A stretch of DNA of 64,000 nt, from the NCBI RefSeq assembly GCF_002051585.1, contig NZ_MZGX01000010.1, positions 62,001 through 126,000 of the forward strand, written 5' to 3'. The stretch is from Ruminiclostridium hungatei. GTDB taxonomy: Bacteria > Bacillota > Clostridia > Acetivibrionales > DSM-1351. A program made the translations under genes and the position numbers. The notes beneath the pieces are model-generated. The model ran no database searches, was not told where the DNA came from, and worked only from the letters and a program-made list of their open reading frames with translations. Positions 45,558 through 54,627 of this stretch are shown here, one piece after another (positions within the stretch are counted from its first letter, which is position 1; every line of letters begins with the position of its first letter).

Positions 45558-48197
45558 ATGCAAAAATTGGGATTGAATGAGCTAAGAGAACGTTATCTCA
45601 GCTTTTTTGAAGGAAAGGGCCACATACGGATGGCAAGTGCTCCGCTTGTGCCTAAAAATGACCCCAGCCTTTTACTTATCAACTCGGGAATGGCTCCGCT
45701 GAAGCCGTATTTTACCGGGCAGGAGGAGCCTCCCGGAAAGAGGGTTACTACCTGTCAGAAGTGTATCAGGACTCCGGATATAGAAAATGTGGGAAAAACA
45801 GCCCGCCATGGTACTTACTTTGAAATGCTGGGTAATTTCTCCTTCGGCGACTACTTTAAAAAAGAAGCTATTCCGTGGGCCTGGGAATTCTGCACTCAGG
45901 ACTTGAAAATGCCGGTTGACAAGCTGTGGGTAACAATATATGAAGATGACGACGAGGCTTTTGAAATATGGAATAAGGATATAGGTCTGTCTCCTGAGAG
46001 AATTGTGAGAATGGGAAAGAAGGACAATTTCTGGGAACATGGCACAGGTCCCTGCGGCCCCTGCTCGGAGATTTACTTTGACAGAGGCCCTGAAAAGGGC
46101 TGTGGCAGCCCGGATTGCAAGGTGGGCTGTGAATGCGACCGATATGTAGAGTTCTGGAATAATGTATTTACGCAGTTTAACAGGGATGAAAACGGCAATT
46201 ACACAAGGCTGTCACATCCAAATATAGACACAGGCATGGGCTTGGAGAGACTTGCCTGTATTTCCCAGGGAGTGGATAATCTCTTTGAGGTAGATACTGT
46301 CCTCAATATTTTGAATTACATCTGTAAAATAGCAGGGGTCCAGTATAAAAAATCAGAGAAGACCGACATTTCCATACGGGTTATCACAGACCATATCAGA
46401 AGCACTACCATGATGGCCTGTGATGGTGTGCTGCCTTCAAACGAGGGCAGGGGCTACGTATTGAGAAGACTGCTCAGAAGGGCTGCGCGGCACGGCAGGC
46501 TGCTCGGGATAAACAAGCCCTTCCTTTATGAAGTTGCCATGGTTGTAATCAGTGAGTCCAAGGAAGCTTATCCTGAGCTTTCCGAAAAGGCGGAGTACAT
46601 TAAAAAGGTTATCAGAATAGAGGAAGAGCGCTTTGAGGCCACCGTTGACCAGGGTATAGTAATTCTCAATGAATTCATAACCGAAGTCAAGGAAAAGCAG
46701 CAGACTGTACTGCCGGGTGAAATGGTGTTCAAGCTCCATGACACCTATGGCTTCCCTCTTGACCTGACAAGAGAAATAGCTGAGGAAAACGGACTGGGCA
46801 TAGACGAAGAGGGCTTTAAAAAGGAAATGGATGCCCAAAAGAAAAAGGCCAGGGATGCCCATAACAGCAAGGATACTTCCGCCTGGGCCGACAGCGTGTT
46901 TGACAAGCTGGATAAAAGCCTTAAGACTGTCTTTACAGGCTATGAAGAAACTTCTGCCAATGCCAGGCTGCTTTATATAGTCAGGGATGGAGAGATTGTT
47001 GAAACCGCTCAGGAGGGGGATGAGGTTACCATCATAACCGATGTGACTCCCTTCTATGCTGAAAGCGGCGGACAGGTGGGAGATACAGGTATGTTCACCA
47101 CCCGGAACGCAAAGGTAGTGATAAATGATTGCACCAGGACCGCCGACGGAAAATACCTGCACACCGGTGCAGTTGAAAGCGGACTTATAGAGACGGGCAA
47201 TCAGGGTGTACTTCAGATAGACCTGAAAAGAAGAATGGCCATATCCAGAAACCATACAACCACACATCTCCTGCACAAGGCACTGAGAACAGTGCTTGGG
47301 GATCATGTTCATCAGGCCGGTTCTCTGGTTGAGCCAAACAAGCTGAGATTTGACTTCAGCCACTTTTCGGCTATGACTCCCGGGGAACTGAAAAAAGTTG
47401 AGGATATGACCAATGCTGCCATACTTGAAAGTATGGAGGTGGACGTAAGGGAAATGCCCATAGACGAAGCAAAGAAACTTGGCGCAATGGCTCTTTTCGG
47501 AGAAAAGTACGGGAGCACCGTAAGAGTTGTAAAGGTTGAGGACTACAGCGTAGAATTCTGCGGGGGTACTCACTTGAGCAACACTGCACAGGCAGGCCTG
47601 GTCAAGGTGTTGGGAGAGAGCGGCGTAGCAGCCGGTGTAAGAAGGCTGGAAGCTCTTACCGGAGAAGCTGCCATAAGATATTATGCCGACAGGGAAAAGC
47701 TGTTGAACGAGGTCTCACAGGCTCTGAAGGCATCTCCCCAGGACAGCCTGAAAAAAGTTGAAACCTTGGGCCAGGAGCTTAAAAATGCCGAGAGGGAGAT
47801 TGAACAGTTAAGAAACAGGCTTGTCAGCGGAGAAGCTGACGAGGTTATTTCCAAAGCGGCTGAAATTAAGGGAGTGAAGGTGGTTACAGCCCGTTTCGAC
47901 ACTTTGGACATAGATGGCTTGAGAAATACCGGAGACATGCTTAAAACCAGGCTGGAGTCCGGAGTTGTAGTACTGGCGTCAAATTACGGCGGCAAGGTCA
48001 GCTTTATTGTTACGGCTACAAAGGATGTTCTGGCAAAGGGTGTACATTCCGGAAATATTATAAAGGAAGTTGCGAAAACAGCCGGAGGAGGAGGCGGAGG
48101 ACGCCCTGACATGGCTCAGGCGGGAGGAAAGGATGCCTCTAAAATAAATGATGCCCTGAAGGCTTCTCTTGCCGTCATAGACTCACAAATAAAGTAA
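45558..48197 (+). CDS. alaS: Alanyl-tRNA synthetase
   Basis: This 879-residue cytoplasmic enzyme charges tRNA-Ala. In order it has the class II catalytic core (FFEGKGHIRMASAPLVPKNDPSLLLINSGM, then GLERLACI), the tRNA recognition domain, and the editing domain with the zinc-binding HTTTHLLHKAL and CGGTH motifs. The C-terminal C-Ala domain ends in a glycine-rich AGGGGGGRPDMAQAGG. The length is normal. Expression is controlled by the T-box upstream, and ATGGAGG precedes the start. Confidence 0.98.
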   Translation: MQKLGLNELRERYLSFFEGKGHIRMASAPLVPKNDPSLLLINSGMAPLKPYFTGQEEPPGKRVTTCQKCIRTPDIENVGKTARHGTYFEMLGNFSFGDYFKKEAIPWAWEFCTQDLKMPVDKLWVTIYEDDDEAFEIWNKDIGLSPERIVRMGKKDNFWEHGTGPCGPCSEIYFDRGPEKGCGSPDCKVGCECDRYVEFWNNVFTQFNRDENGNYTRLSHPNIDTGMGLERLACISQGVDNLFEVDTVLNILNYICKIAGVQYKKSEKTDISIRVITDHIRSTTMMACDGVLPSNEGRGYVLRRLLRRAARHGRLLGINKPFLYEVAMVVISESKEAYPELSEKAEYIKKVIRIEEERFEATVDQGIVILNEFITEVKEKQQTVLPGEMVFKLHDTYGFPLDLTREIAEENGLGIDEEGFKKEMDAQKKKARDAHNSKDTSAWADSVFDKLDKSLKTVFTGYEETSANARLLYIVRDGEIVETAQEGDEVTIITDVTPFYAESGGQVGDTGMFTTRNAKVVINDCTRTADGKYLHTGAVESGLIETGNQGVLQIDLKRRMAISRNHTTTHLLHKALRTVLGDHVHQAGSLVEPNKLRFDFSHFSAMTPGELKKVEDMTNAAILESMEVDVREMPIDEAKKLGAMALFGEKYGSTVRVVKVEDYSVEFCGGTHLSNTAQAGLVKVLGESGVAAGVRRLEALTGEAAIRYYADREKLLNEVSQALKASPQDSLKKVETLGQELKNAEREIEQLRNRLVSGEADEVISKAAEIKGVKVVTARFDTLDIDGLRNTGDMLKTRLESGVVVLASNYGGKVSFIVTATKDVLAKGVHSGNIIKEVAKTAGGGGGGRPDMAQAGGKDASKINDALKASLAVIDSQIK

Positions 48198-48378
48198 TCC
48201 GGCAACGTCTTGCTGCGGAGGCGGTTTTGGCTGCAATATCAGGCTGAAACTGCCAGGGCTGGATGGAATGTGGTATAATTGCAGATATAAGGTTGAAACA
48301 TTGAAGGGTATTTTGATTTGATACGTCATGCATGTCCGGTATGTTTATTTCCGGTATGCAGATGAGATGGAGGTTTTT

Positions 48379-48723
48379 ATGAGCGACTGCATTTTTTGCA
48401 AGATCATCAACGGGGAGATTCCCTCAAAAAAGGTATATGAGACCGAAAAGGTTTATGCTTTTCACGACATCAGTCCGGAGGCGCCGGTTCACGTGCTTAT
48501 AGTGCCGAAGGAGCACATTGCTTCACACAATGAATTAACTGCCGGAAATGTTGGTATAATGATGGATATACATCTTGCGGCCAATGAAATAGCACGGCTG
48601 ATGGGCATAGCGGACAGCGGGTACAGGCTTATAAACAACTGCGGGACGGATGTGGGACAGACTGTGTTCCATCTTCACTATCATTTGGTTGGCGGAAAGT
48701 CCATGGGCAGCAAAATATTGTAA
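48379..48723 (+). CDS. HIT-family (HinT-like) nucleotide-binding protein
   Basis: This 114-residue cytoplasmic protein has CIFCKIINGEIPSKKVYE at the start and the catalytic histidine triad HLHYHLVGG near the end. Such proteins hydrolyse adenosine phosphoramidates and acyl-AMP adducts. ATG 48379 has GATGGAGG 5 bases upstream; an in-frame ATG at 48328 has no ribosome site. It lies before rpsU, a common clostridial order. Confidence 0.93.
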   Translation: MSDCIFCKIINGEIPSKKVYETEKVYAFHDISPEAPVHVLIVPKEHIASHNELTAGNVGIMMDIHLAANEIARLMGIADSGYRLINNCGTDVGQTVFHLHYHLVGGKSMGSKIL

Positions 48724-48748
48724 CTTGTCCTTCTTTTATAAATAAATG

Positions 48749-48778
48749 TTGACACTTTTTTGAAAATTAATATATAAT
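48749..48778 (+). promoter_or_regulatory. Promoter of rpsU-yqeY
   Basis: A perfect TTGACA (48749-48754), 18-base spacer and perfect TATAAT (48773-48778) lie about 100 bases before rpsU. Confidence 0.8.
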
Positions 48779-48876
48779 ATACTGTGTGCTGTATTTAGCT
48801 TGATTCCCTATAGTATTAAATAAATACTACGGCTTATTCCCGGCACAATTGTTACCATCGGAGGGAGGGAAGTTGT

Positions 48877-49053
48877 GTGTCTGAAGTAAGAGTTAAAGAG
48901 AATGAGTCTTTGGATAGTGCTCTCAAAAGGTTTAAGAGATCTTGTGCTAAATCAGGTGTTTTAGCTGAGGTAAGAAAGAGAGAACATTACGAAAAGCCAA
49001 GTGTTAAGAGAAAAAAGAAATCTGAAGCCGCAAGAAAAAGAAAATTCAAATAA
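48877..49053 (+). CDS. rpsU: Ribosomal protein S21
   Basis: This 58-residue basic protein of the 30S subunit starts with GTG. It reads [20 protein letters not shown] near the N-terminus and ends in a Lys/Arg-rich tail ([15 protein letters not shown]), as usual for bacterial S21. A GGAGGGAGGG stretch precedes the start. It is followed 43 bases later by yqeY, a conserved pairing in Firmicutes. Confidence 0.97.
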   Translation: MSEVRVKENESLDSALKRFKRSCAKSGVLAEVRKREHYEKPSVKRKKKSEAARKRKFK

Positions 49054-49096
49054 TATTGTGACAGTAGTAGCTTATGGCTAATAGGAGATATTTATT

Positions 49097-49540
49097 ATGT
49101 CACTAAAAGATTTGCTTCTACAGGATTTAAAAGATGCCATGAAGGATGGCGATGCAGTTAGAAAGACGGCTGTTCAGATGGCCAGGTCGGCAGTGCTTCA
49201 GGTTGAAAAGGATACAAAGGTCACCCTTGACGATGATGGTATAGTTGAGATTATTGCTAAGGAAGTTAAGAAAAGAATGGACACCTTGCCCGACTTTGAA
49301 AAAAGCGGCAGGGACGATCTTATAGATAATCTAAAGGCTGAAATTGAAGTTTTGAAAAAATATTTACCACAGCAGTTAAGTGAATCTGAGATTGAAATTA
49401 TTGTTAAAAATGCAATTGCTTCAACTGGAGCCGCTTCTGCTAAGGATATCGGAAAGGTAATGCAGGCTGTGATGCCTGAAACCAGAGGCAAAGCCGACGG
49501 TAAATTGGTTAACCAAATAGTTAAAAATTTATTAGGATAA
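49097..49540 (+). CDS. YqeY-family (GatB/YqeY domain) protein
   Basis: This 147-residue cytoplasmic helical protein has SLKDLLLQDLKDAMKDGDAVRKTAVQM at the start, and the family feature LKKYLPQQLSESEIEIIVKNAI followed by GKVMQAVMPETRGKADGKLVNQIVKNLL. The domain is related to the C-terminal part of GatB of the amidotransferase. The job of the stand-alone protein is unclear; a role in tRNA or ribosome-linked functions is suspected. AGGAGA precedes the ATG and a terminator follows. Confidence 0.93.
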   Translation: MSLKDLLLQDLKDAMKDGDAVRKTAVQMARSAVLQVEKDTKVTLDDDGIVEIIAKEVKKRMDTLPDFEKSGRDDLIDNLKAEIEVLKKYLPQQLSESEIEIIVKNAIASTGAASAKDIGKVMQAVMPETRGKADGKLVNQIVKNLLG

Positions 49541-49576
49541 AGAAAAGTCCGGTATTGACCGGACTTTTCTTTTTTT
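49541..49576 (+). terminator. Terminator after yqeY
   Basis: A perfect 12-bp stem AGAAAAGTCCGG / CCGGACTTTTCT with a 6-base loop runs into seven T residues and starts directly after the stop codon. Confidence 0.93.
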
Positions 49577-49717
49577 GCAGTTTATTTATTAGCATATTGG
49601 AAAACGCCGGACACTGGGATATAATATTATTTGATAAAAGACCATTAAAAGATAAGAATGCTTTTTAAGGTGCCGGATACGGTTTTACCCCAACCGGCGT
49701 GGACATGGAGGAGTTGG

Positions 49718-50182
49718 ATGGCAACGGAGATTGAAAGAAAATTTCTAGTGAGCAGTGAGGATTACAAAAAGGATGCCCGTGCATTTGTGTTCAAACAGGG
49801 CTATCTGTCTGTTACAACAGGGAGAACGGTTCGGATAAGAACATATGACGATAAGGGAGTTATAACCATAAAGGGAAAAAGGCACTCCTATACCAGGGAT
49901 GAGTTTGAGTATGAGATTCCGGTGGAGGAGGCGGATATAATGCTTGAAAATTTATGTATAAAGCCGCTGATCGAAAAAATAAGGCACTTTGTGGTCTATG
50001 CCGGAAATGAATGGGTAATAGACGAGTTTCTGGGTGTTAATAAGGGCCTGGTAGTAGCAGAAATAGAATTGAAAAGCGAGGACCAGTCTTTTGAAAAACC
50101 CCATTGGCTGGGTGAGGAGGTTACCTTTGATAACAGGTATGGGAACTCCCATCTGGTGAGCAAGCCCTATAGCCAGTGGTGA
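49718..50182 (+). CDS. CYTH-domain triphosphate-binding protein
   Basis: This 154-residue cytoplasmic protein begins MATEIERKFLV, the ExExK signature of the CYTH / triphosphate tunnel enzymes. It has alternating basic and acidic strands (RTVRIRTYDDKGVITIKGK, DEFEYEIP, IEKIRHFV, WVIDEFLG, LVVAEIELK) lining the tunnel. Family members hydrolyse inorganic triphosphate or thiamine triphosphate with Mg2+ or Mn2+; the substrate here is unknown. ATG 49718 has GGAGGAG upstream. Confidence 0.92.
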   Translation: MATEIERKFLVSSEDYKKDARAFVFKQGYLSVTTGRTVRIRTYDDKGVITIKGKRHSYTRDEFEYEIPVEEADIMLENLCIKPLIEKIRHFVVYAGNEWVIDEFLGVNKGLVVAEIELKSEDQSFEKPHWLGEEVTFDNRYGNSHLVSKPYSQW

Positions 50183-50211
50183 GGATATAAAACTAAGGAG
50201 GTGGCTCCCCG

Positions 50212-50463
50212 GTGGAATGCAGAGAAGGCTGCGGGGCATGCTGCATTTCGCCCTCGATTTCATCAGCTATTCCCGGTATGCCCCATGGCAAGCCGGCAGG
50301 TGTGAAATGCATACAATTGGATGATAATTATAAATGCAGGCTATTCGGAAAGCCTGAGAGACCCAGGGTATGCTTAAGCCTTGGACCATCCGCAGAAATG
50401 TGCGGCAAAACCAGGGAGGAGGCCCTGTATTATCTGGAGTTTCTTGAGGTACAGACAAGATAG
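50212..50463 (+). CDS. YkgJ-type cysteine cluster protein
   Basis: This 83-residue protein has a GTG start (AAGGAGGTG upstream). It shows the cysteine pattern CREGCGACC, then KC, KCRLFG, RVCLSLGPS and MCG, typical of the YkgJ/Fe-S-cluster-like zinc or iron binding family. Function is unknown. It follows the CYTH gene by 29 bases and is probably in the same transcript. Confidence 0.85.
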   Translation: MECREGCGACCISPSISSAIPGMPHGKPAGVKCIQLDDNYKCRLFGKPERPRVCLSLGPSAEMCGKTREEALYYLEFLEVQTR

Positions 50464-50538
50464 TTTAATTGCATTAATATAGATTAGTTGAATTTATAAA
50501 GTTGAATTAATGAATTAATAAAGAACGGAGATGGAATT

Positions 50539-51114
50539 ATGAGTAAAATATTGGTGTTTATGTACGATGACATGGCTGACTTTGAAATAACCTATGCAAC
50601 CCATTTGCTTGGACACGAACTGTCCATGGAAATTGTCCCATGTGCATATGATATGAAGCCTGTGAAAAGCAAGGGCGGTCTGCAGTTCCTTCCCGCTATC
50701 ACTATAGCCGAAGCAAGGGCCGCTGATTTTGCAGGGTTTATAATACCGGGCGGCTGGAATCCTGTTGTAAAGGAGGAAATCCTTACCCTTATAAGAGATT
50801 TTTATCATGGCGGAAAGCTGCTGGCAGCTATTTGTGCAGGCCCGCGCTATTTTGCCAAGGCCGGAATACTGGACAAGGTCAAATATACCACATCAATAGT
50901 GGAGTGGAACGAAATGAGAAGGCAGCAGTTTAAGGAAGAGGACCCCTTCCCAAGGGAAAACTTTGTTAACACGAGAGTGGTCAGAGACGGAGATGTTATA
51001 ACCTCACAGGGGATATCCTTTGTTGACTTCGGAGTGGAAGTTGCCGACTATTTCGGACAGTTCAAGAGTCCGGAGGACAAAACGGCATTTTTAAATACTA
51101 TTACAGGCCGGTAA
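50539..51114 (+). CDS. DJ-1/PfpI-family protein
   Basis: This 191-residue cytoplasmic protein of the DJ-1/PfpI class I amidotransferase-like fold has the nucleophile Cys in LLAAICAGPRYFA and the conserved Glu in DFEITYATHLL. Family members act as glyoxalases, deglycases or chaperones, but the reaction cannot be assigned here. CGGAGATGG precedes the ATG. Confidence 0.9.
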   Translation: MSKILVFMYDDMADFEITYATHLLGHELSMEIVPCAYDMKPVKSKGGLQFLPAITIAEARAADFAGFIIPGGWNPVVKEEILTLIRDFYHGGKLLAAICAGPRYFAKAGILDKVKYTTSIVEWNEMRRQQFKEEDPFPRENFVNTRVVRDGDVITSQGISFVDFGVEVADYFGQFKSPEDKTAFLNTITGR

Positions 51115-51142
51115 ATGGAAGCATAAACTTTTTGGAGGTAAT

Positions 51143-51877
51143 ATGGGTCGAACTGTTCTGGTCACCGGGGCATCAAGAGGCATCGGGCAAGACACTGCCC
51201 GGCTTTTTGCCGACAGGGGCTGCAAGGTTGCAATAAATTACAATTCCAGTGAAGAAGCTGCGGCAGGGCTGTACAGTGAACTGCAGACAGCCGGTTGCAG
51301 GGCAATGCTGGTGCAGGCTGATGTATCCAATGAGGAGCAGGTTCAAAAAATGCTGCAACTGGTTAATGAGAAGCTGGGAGATATAGACATACTGGTCAAC
51401 AATGCAGGCATTGCAAAGCAACAGTTGTTTACGGATATTTCCGCTGAGGAATGGGACAGGTATTTCCAGGTAAATGTGAAGAGCATGTTTCTGTGTACCC
51501 GCGGAGTGCTGCCTGCCATGATAAGAAAGCAGGCGGGAAAGATAATAAACATATCTTCCATTTGGGGGATTACCGGGGCATCCTGCGAGGTGCTTTATTC
51601 TTCCACAAAGGCTGCTGTAATAGGTATGACGAAATCTCTTGCCAAGGAGCTTGGTCCGTCAAATATACAGGTCAATTGTGTTGCGCCGGGAGTAATAGCT
51701 ACAGCTATGAATTCCGGCTTGTCCCAGGCGGATTTGGAGGATTTAAAGGATCAGACCCCGCTGGGGGTCATAGGCAAGAGCAGGGACATAGCCGAGACGG
51801 TGTATTTTCTTGCGTCTGGCAAGGCCGATTTTATAACCGGACAGGTAATAAGTCCCAACGGTGGCTTCCTTATTTAA
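51143..51877 (+). CDS. Short-chain dehydrogenase/reductase, FabG-like
   Basis: This 244-residue Rossmann-fold oxidoreductase has the NAD(P) motif GASRGIG, NNAG, the catalytic Ser of INISSIWG, and YSSTK with the active Tyr and Lys. It ends with ITGQVISPNGGFLI, like 3-oxoacyl-ACP reductases. It is not in a fatty-acid operon here, so a different carbonyl substrate is possible. TTGGAGG precedes the ATG 28 bases after the DJ-1-like gene. Confidence 0.9.
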   Translation: MGRTVLVTGASRGIGQDTARLFADRGCKVAINYNSSEEAAAGLYSELQTAGCRAMLVQADVSNEEQVQKMLQLVNEKLGDIDILVNNAGIAKQQLFTDISAEEWDRYFQVNVKSMFLCTRGVLPAMIRKQAGKIINISSIWGITGASCEVLYSSTKAAVIGMTKSLAKELGPSNIQVNCVAPGVIATAMNSGLSQADLEDLKDQTPLGVIGKSRDIAETVYFLASGKADFITGQVISPNGGFLI

Positions 51878-52042
51878 TTTAACTAAAATTCCATAGGGTT
51901 TTAGGGCATTTATAAGCTTGAATTTTTACTGCTTTATTGTATACTTAGCTAATATATTTGCTTTATGATTCTGCTTTATGTGGACTTTTTTCTATATCAG
52001 TATTTTAGGCATGTTACATAATTTCCGGGAGGAAAACTTTTT

Positions 52043-52819
52043 ATGAATGATACTTCAGGAGTCAAACGTTTTTTTGAGTATCTTCCTGCCTGCATCCGGT
52101 TTCACAAGCTGAAAAGCGAAGGACTTGCGCGATTGATTTTTCTGCTTGTGCTGCTTTTCCAGATGGCAGGAAGCTATATTCAATATAAAATACTTAATCA
52201 AATATCTTCAGAGGATTTGGATTTTCTGCAGTCGGCAATTGCCATGCCTTCTGCCACCGTGCAAAATGCCAATTCCGCTGAAAAAATACTGTTTACGCTG
52301 CTCATGGTTATTGTTGCAAACCTGGTAATCCGCCTGATAACAAATTTGTTTCTGTCTGTATACATGTATTCGTATATATCAGAGCTGAAAGGCAAGACCT
52401 CAGGTATTGCCGCAAGCTTTAAGGGTGCATTCAGGAATTTCGGAAGATTGGTTGTTTATAACATATTGTTCGGATTGCTGGTGCTCATGGGCTTGATATT
52501 TTTTGTCATACCAGGGATAATTGCATATATCATATTTATATTCGGTTTCTGCTATATTCTTGATTTGAAGCTGAATGTTGCCGATGCCTTCACTGCCAGC
52601 AGTGAGCTTACAAAGCGCCGCAAAATGCAGATTGTAAGTGTCTTCATGGGATTTTATCTGATGTTCGAATTACCTATTGTACTGCTGATTTCAGGAAGCA
52701 CTCTGGGTTCTGCATATCTGGCATCCTTTTTCAGTACTATAGCAGGTATTATCCTGCAAAGACTCATAACACAGCTATACATGGATATGGAATATAAAAA
52801 GGAACGGACCGGCAAGTAA
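52043..52819 (+). CDS. Integral membrane protein of unknown function
   Basis: This 258-residue protein has about six hydrophobic helices (for example LIFLLVLLFQMAGSYIQY, LVVYNILFGLLVLMGLIFFVIPGIIAYIIF and LMFELPIVLLISGSTLG). The central PGIIAYIIFIFGFCYILD segment is like that of small membrane proteins of the DUF975 or GDPD membrane-domain type, but I cannot assign a family. GGGAGG precedes the ATG. The MFS gene follows after 81 bases. Confidence 0.75.
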   Translation: MNDTSGVKRFFEYLPACIRFHKLKSEGLARLIFLLVLLFQMAGSYIQYKILNQISSEDLDFLQSAIAMPSATVQNANSAEKILFTLLMVIVANLVIRLITNLFLSVYMYSYISELKGKTSGIAASFKGAFRNFGRLVVYNILFGLLVLMGLIFFVIPGIIAYIIFIFGFCYILDLKLNVADAFTASSELTKRRKMQIVSVFMGFYLMFELPIVLLISGSTLGSAYLASFFSTIAGIILQRLITQLYMDMEYKKERTGK

Positions 52820-52900
52820 GGCATTTTATTTACCCGCAATATTTTTTTATTCACAATTTTGTCACAGCATATATCTGATATTAAACGGGGGATAAACCAA

Positions 52901-54217
52901 GTGAGCGCCAGAGAGGTTTTTAACAAGCTGGGATTGGCCGGCGGAGCAATTACCGATGAAAACTATGAACTCAGCAGGCGGAAGTTTGTAATAGAAGGCT
53001 GCCTTGCAAATGCAATATTCACCTTGACCAGCGGGGCTTTTTTGGTGGGCTATTCCAGTTACCTGGGGGCAAGTGACCAGTTTAACGGTATAATTGTGGC
53101 GCTTCCGCTGCTGGCAAATATAATACAGATGTTCAGTCCTCTTTTATTTGAGAGGATAGCGGGCAGGAGGAAGCTGATTGTTGCCCTGTGCCTGTTTTAC
53201 AGAGTACTTTTGGGAATGATGATGTTCGTTCCGTTCATGACCGACAGCAAGCCTGCCAGGCTGATTATACTGGGCAGCATGTATTTTGTGGCATACTGTG
53301 CATCAGGCTTTTTAACCCCTGCTGCTGCGAGCTGGATTATAAGTCTTGTACCCGAACGCATGCGGGGACGTTATTTTGGCGTAAGGGATATGTGCATACT
53401 GGCTTCTGCTGCTGTAGTGTCGCTGGTAATGGGCAGGGTTCTGGATTTGTTTAAATCCCATAACCAGGACTATGCGGGTTTTGTGGTGGTATTTTCCATT
53501 GCCTTGCTGATTACAATACTGAATGTGGCAACCCTGAGCAGAATCAGGGAGCCTGAGGTCAAACCCCTGGACAGGAAGCTGGATATTAAAAGTCTTATAT
53601 CCATTCCTCTTAAAGACAGGCAGTTCCGCAAGGTTGTCATTTTAAACATTGTCTGGAATCTGAGCGTTCAGTTTGCTCTTCCGTTTTTTTCCGTTTATAT
53701 GGTAAATGGCTTAAGACTGTCCTATACCTATATAATGATTATAGGTATCATACTGTCCTGCGCTCAGTCCTATTCCGCCAGAGTGTGGGGCAGGATATCC
53801 GAGAAGAAGAGCTGGGAGTTTACCACCATTGTGTCAATTGCGGTGCTGGGAATAGTTCATGTGGCCTGGGTATTTATAAATAAGGATACTTATTTTTTCA
53901 TTCTTCCGTTTATTCAGGTTCTCTCGGGAATTGGCTGGGCTGGGGTCAACCTGTCACTTTTTAATATTCAGTTCAAATATGCACCTCAGGAGGGCAGGAC
54001 GGTTTTTGTAGGCTTTAATGCCGCGTTGGCCGGAGCAGCAGGGTTTATAAGTGCTGTGGCAGGGGCGGTGGTTGTGGGTGGCTTAAGCAATGTCAGAGTA
54101 AACATAAGGATAGCAGTGCTGGATAATATGCTGCTGGTTTTTGGAATATCCGGCCTTATGATACTCTCCTGCGCAGTTTTCTTCCTCTGCTGGTTCAAAG
54201 ACGGAAAAAAGTCATGA
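52901..54217 (+). CDS. Major facilitator superfamily transporter
   Basis: This 438-residue protein has twelve hydrophobic segments and an MFS-type loop, RIAGRRKLIVALCLFYR, between the second and third helices. Others are ASWIISLVPERMRGRYFGVRDM in the first half and a matching WGRISEKKSWEF loop in the second half. The substrate is unknown; an efflux role is plausible. GTG 52901 was chosen because CGGGGGAT lies 8 bases upstream. The tRNA-Val gene follows. Confidence 0.85.
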   Translation: MSAREVFNKLGLAGGAITDENYELSRRKFVIEGCLANAIFTLTSGAFLVGYSSYLGASDQFNGIIVALPLLANIIQMFSPLLFERIAGRRKLIVALCLFYRVLLGMMMFVPFMTDSKPARLIILGSMYFVAYCASGFLTPAAASWIISLVPERMRGRYFGVRDMCILASAAVVSLVMGRVLDLFKSHNQDYAGFVVVFSIALLITILNVATLSRIREPEVKPLDRKLDIKSLISIPLKDRQFRKVVILNIVWNLSVQFALPFFSVYMVNGLRLSYTYIMIIGIILSCAQSYSARVWGRISEKKSWEFTTIVSIAVLGIVHVAWVFINKDTYFFILPFIQVLSGIGWAGVNLSLFNIQFKYAPQEGRTVFVGFNAALAGAAGFISAVAGAVVVGGLSNVRVNIRIAVLDNMLLVFGISGLMILSCAVFFLCWFKDGKKS

Positions 54218-54246
54218 CCAAATAATCATAACTATTGCATTTTGTC

Positions 54247-54276
54247 TTGACAAATAGGGCGGTAAGCATATATTAT
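54247..54276 (+). promoter_or_regulatory. Promoter of tRNA-Val
   Basis: A perfect TTGACA (54247-54252) is followed after 18 bases by TATTAT (54271-54276), about 30 bases before the tRNA gene. Confidence 0.65.
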
Positions 54277-54308
54277 ATTTCTTGTACGTAAAAAAGTAAT
54301 AATCTTTT

Positions 54309-54385
54309 GGTCGTTTAGCTCAGTTGGTCAGAGTACTACCTTGACATGGTAGGGGTCACTAGTTCGAGCCTAGTAACGACCACCA
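54309..54385 (+). tRNA. tRNA-Val (anticodon GAC)
   Basis: This is a 77-base tRNA with a 7-bp acceptor stem GGTCGTT / AACGACC, D arm TAGCTCAGTTGGTCAGAG, and anticodon arm CTACC-TTGACAT-GGTAG giving anticodon GAC (valine). The T arm contains GTTCGAGCC, and the discriminator A and CCA are encoded. It is a single gene with its own promoter and terminator. Confidence 0.95.
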
Positions 54386-54420
54386 AAAAACGCATGCAGC
54401 GCATCCTGCATGCGTTTTTT
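54386..54420 (+). terminator. Terminator after tRNA-Val
   Basis: AAAACGCATGCAG pairs with CTGCATGCGTTTT over a 6-base loop and is followed by T residues, starting directly after the tRNA CCA end. Confidence 0.9.
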
Positions 54421-54522
54421 CATGTGGATGGTGAATTGAGCGAATGTTGGGTAGATTGCGAAATTCCAGCATGCTGTGTTTGTTTTTATATGTATTTTAA
54501 AAATATTTTTACATTTCTGAAT

Positions 54523-54563
54523 TAATACGTATTATTGAATTGCAGATATAGCTATAGTAAAAT
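54523..54563 (+). promoter_or_regulatory. Promoter with palindromic site before the SPFH-ATPase operon
   Basis: A -35 box TTGAAT (54535-54540), a 17-base spacer and a -10 box TAAAAT (54558-54563) form a good vegetative promoter. A perfect 12-bp palindrome TAATACGTATTA (54523-54534) abuts the -35 box, a plausible operator for a dimeric regulator. Confidence 0.6.
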
Positions 54564-54627
54564 GATAGTTAATGCAAGGAGTTGGATAATAGTGGTATTC
54601 TAATTGGTAGTGATAGGAGGGATTTTC

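Noticed and set aside
46437-47573. 378-codon open frame antisense to alaS, and a 293-codon frame antisense to DUF47-pit (2218-3099)
   Set aside because: Both lie wholly opposite strong, conserved genes, have no ribosome site and read as composition artefacts.
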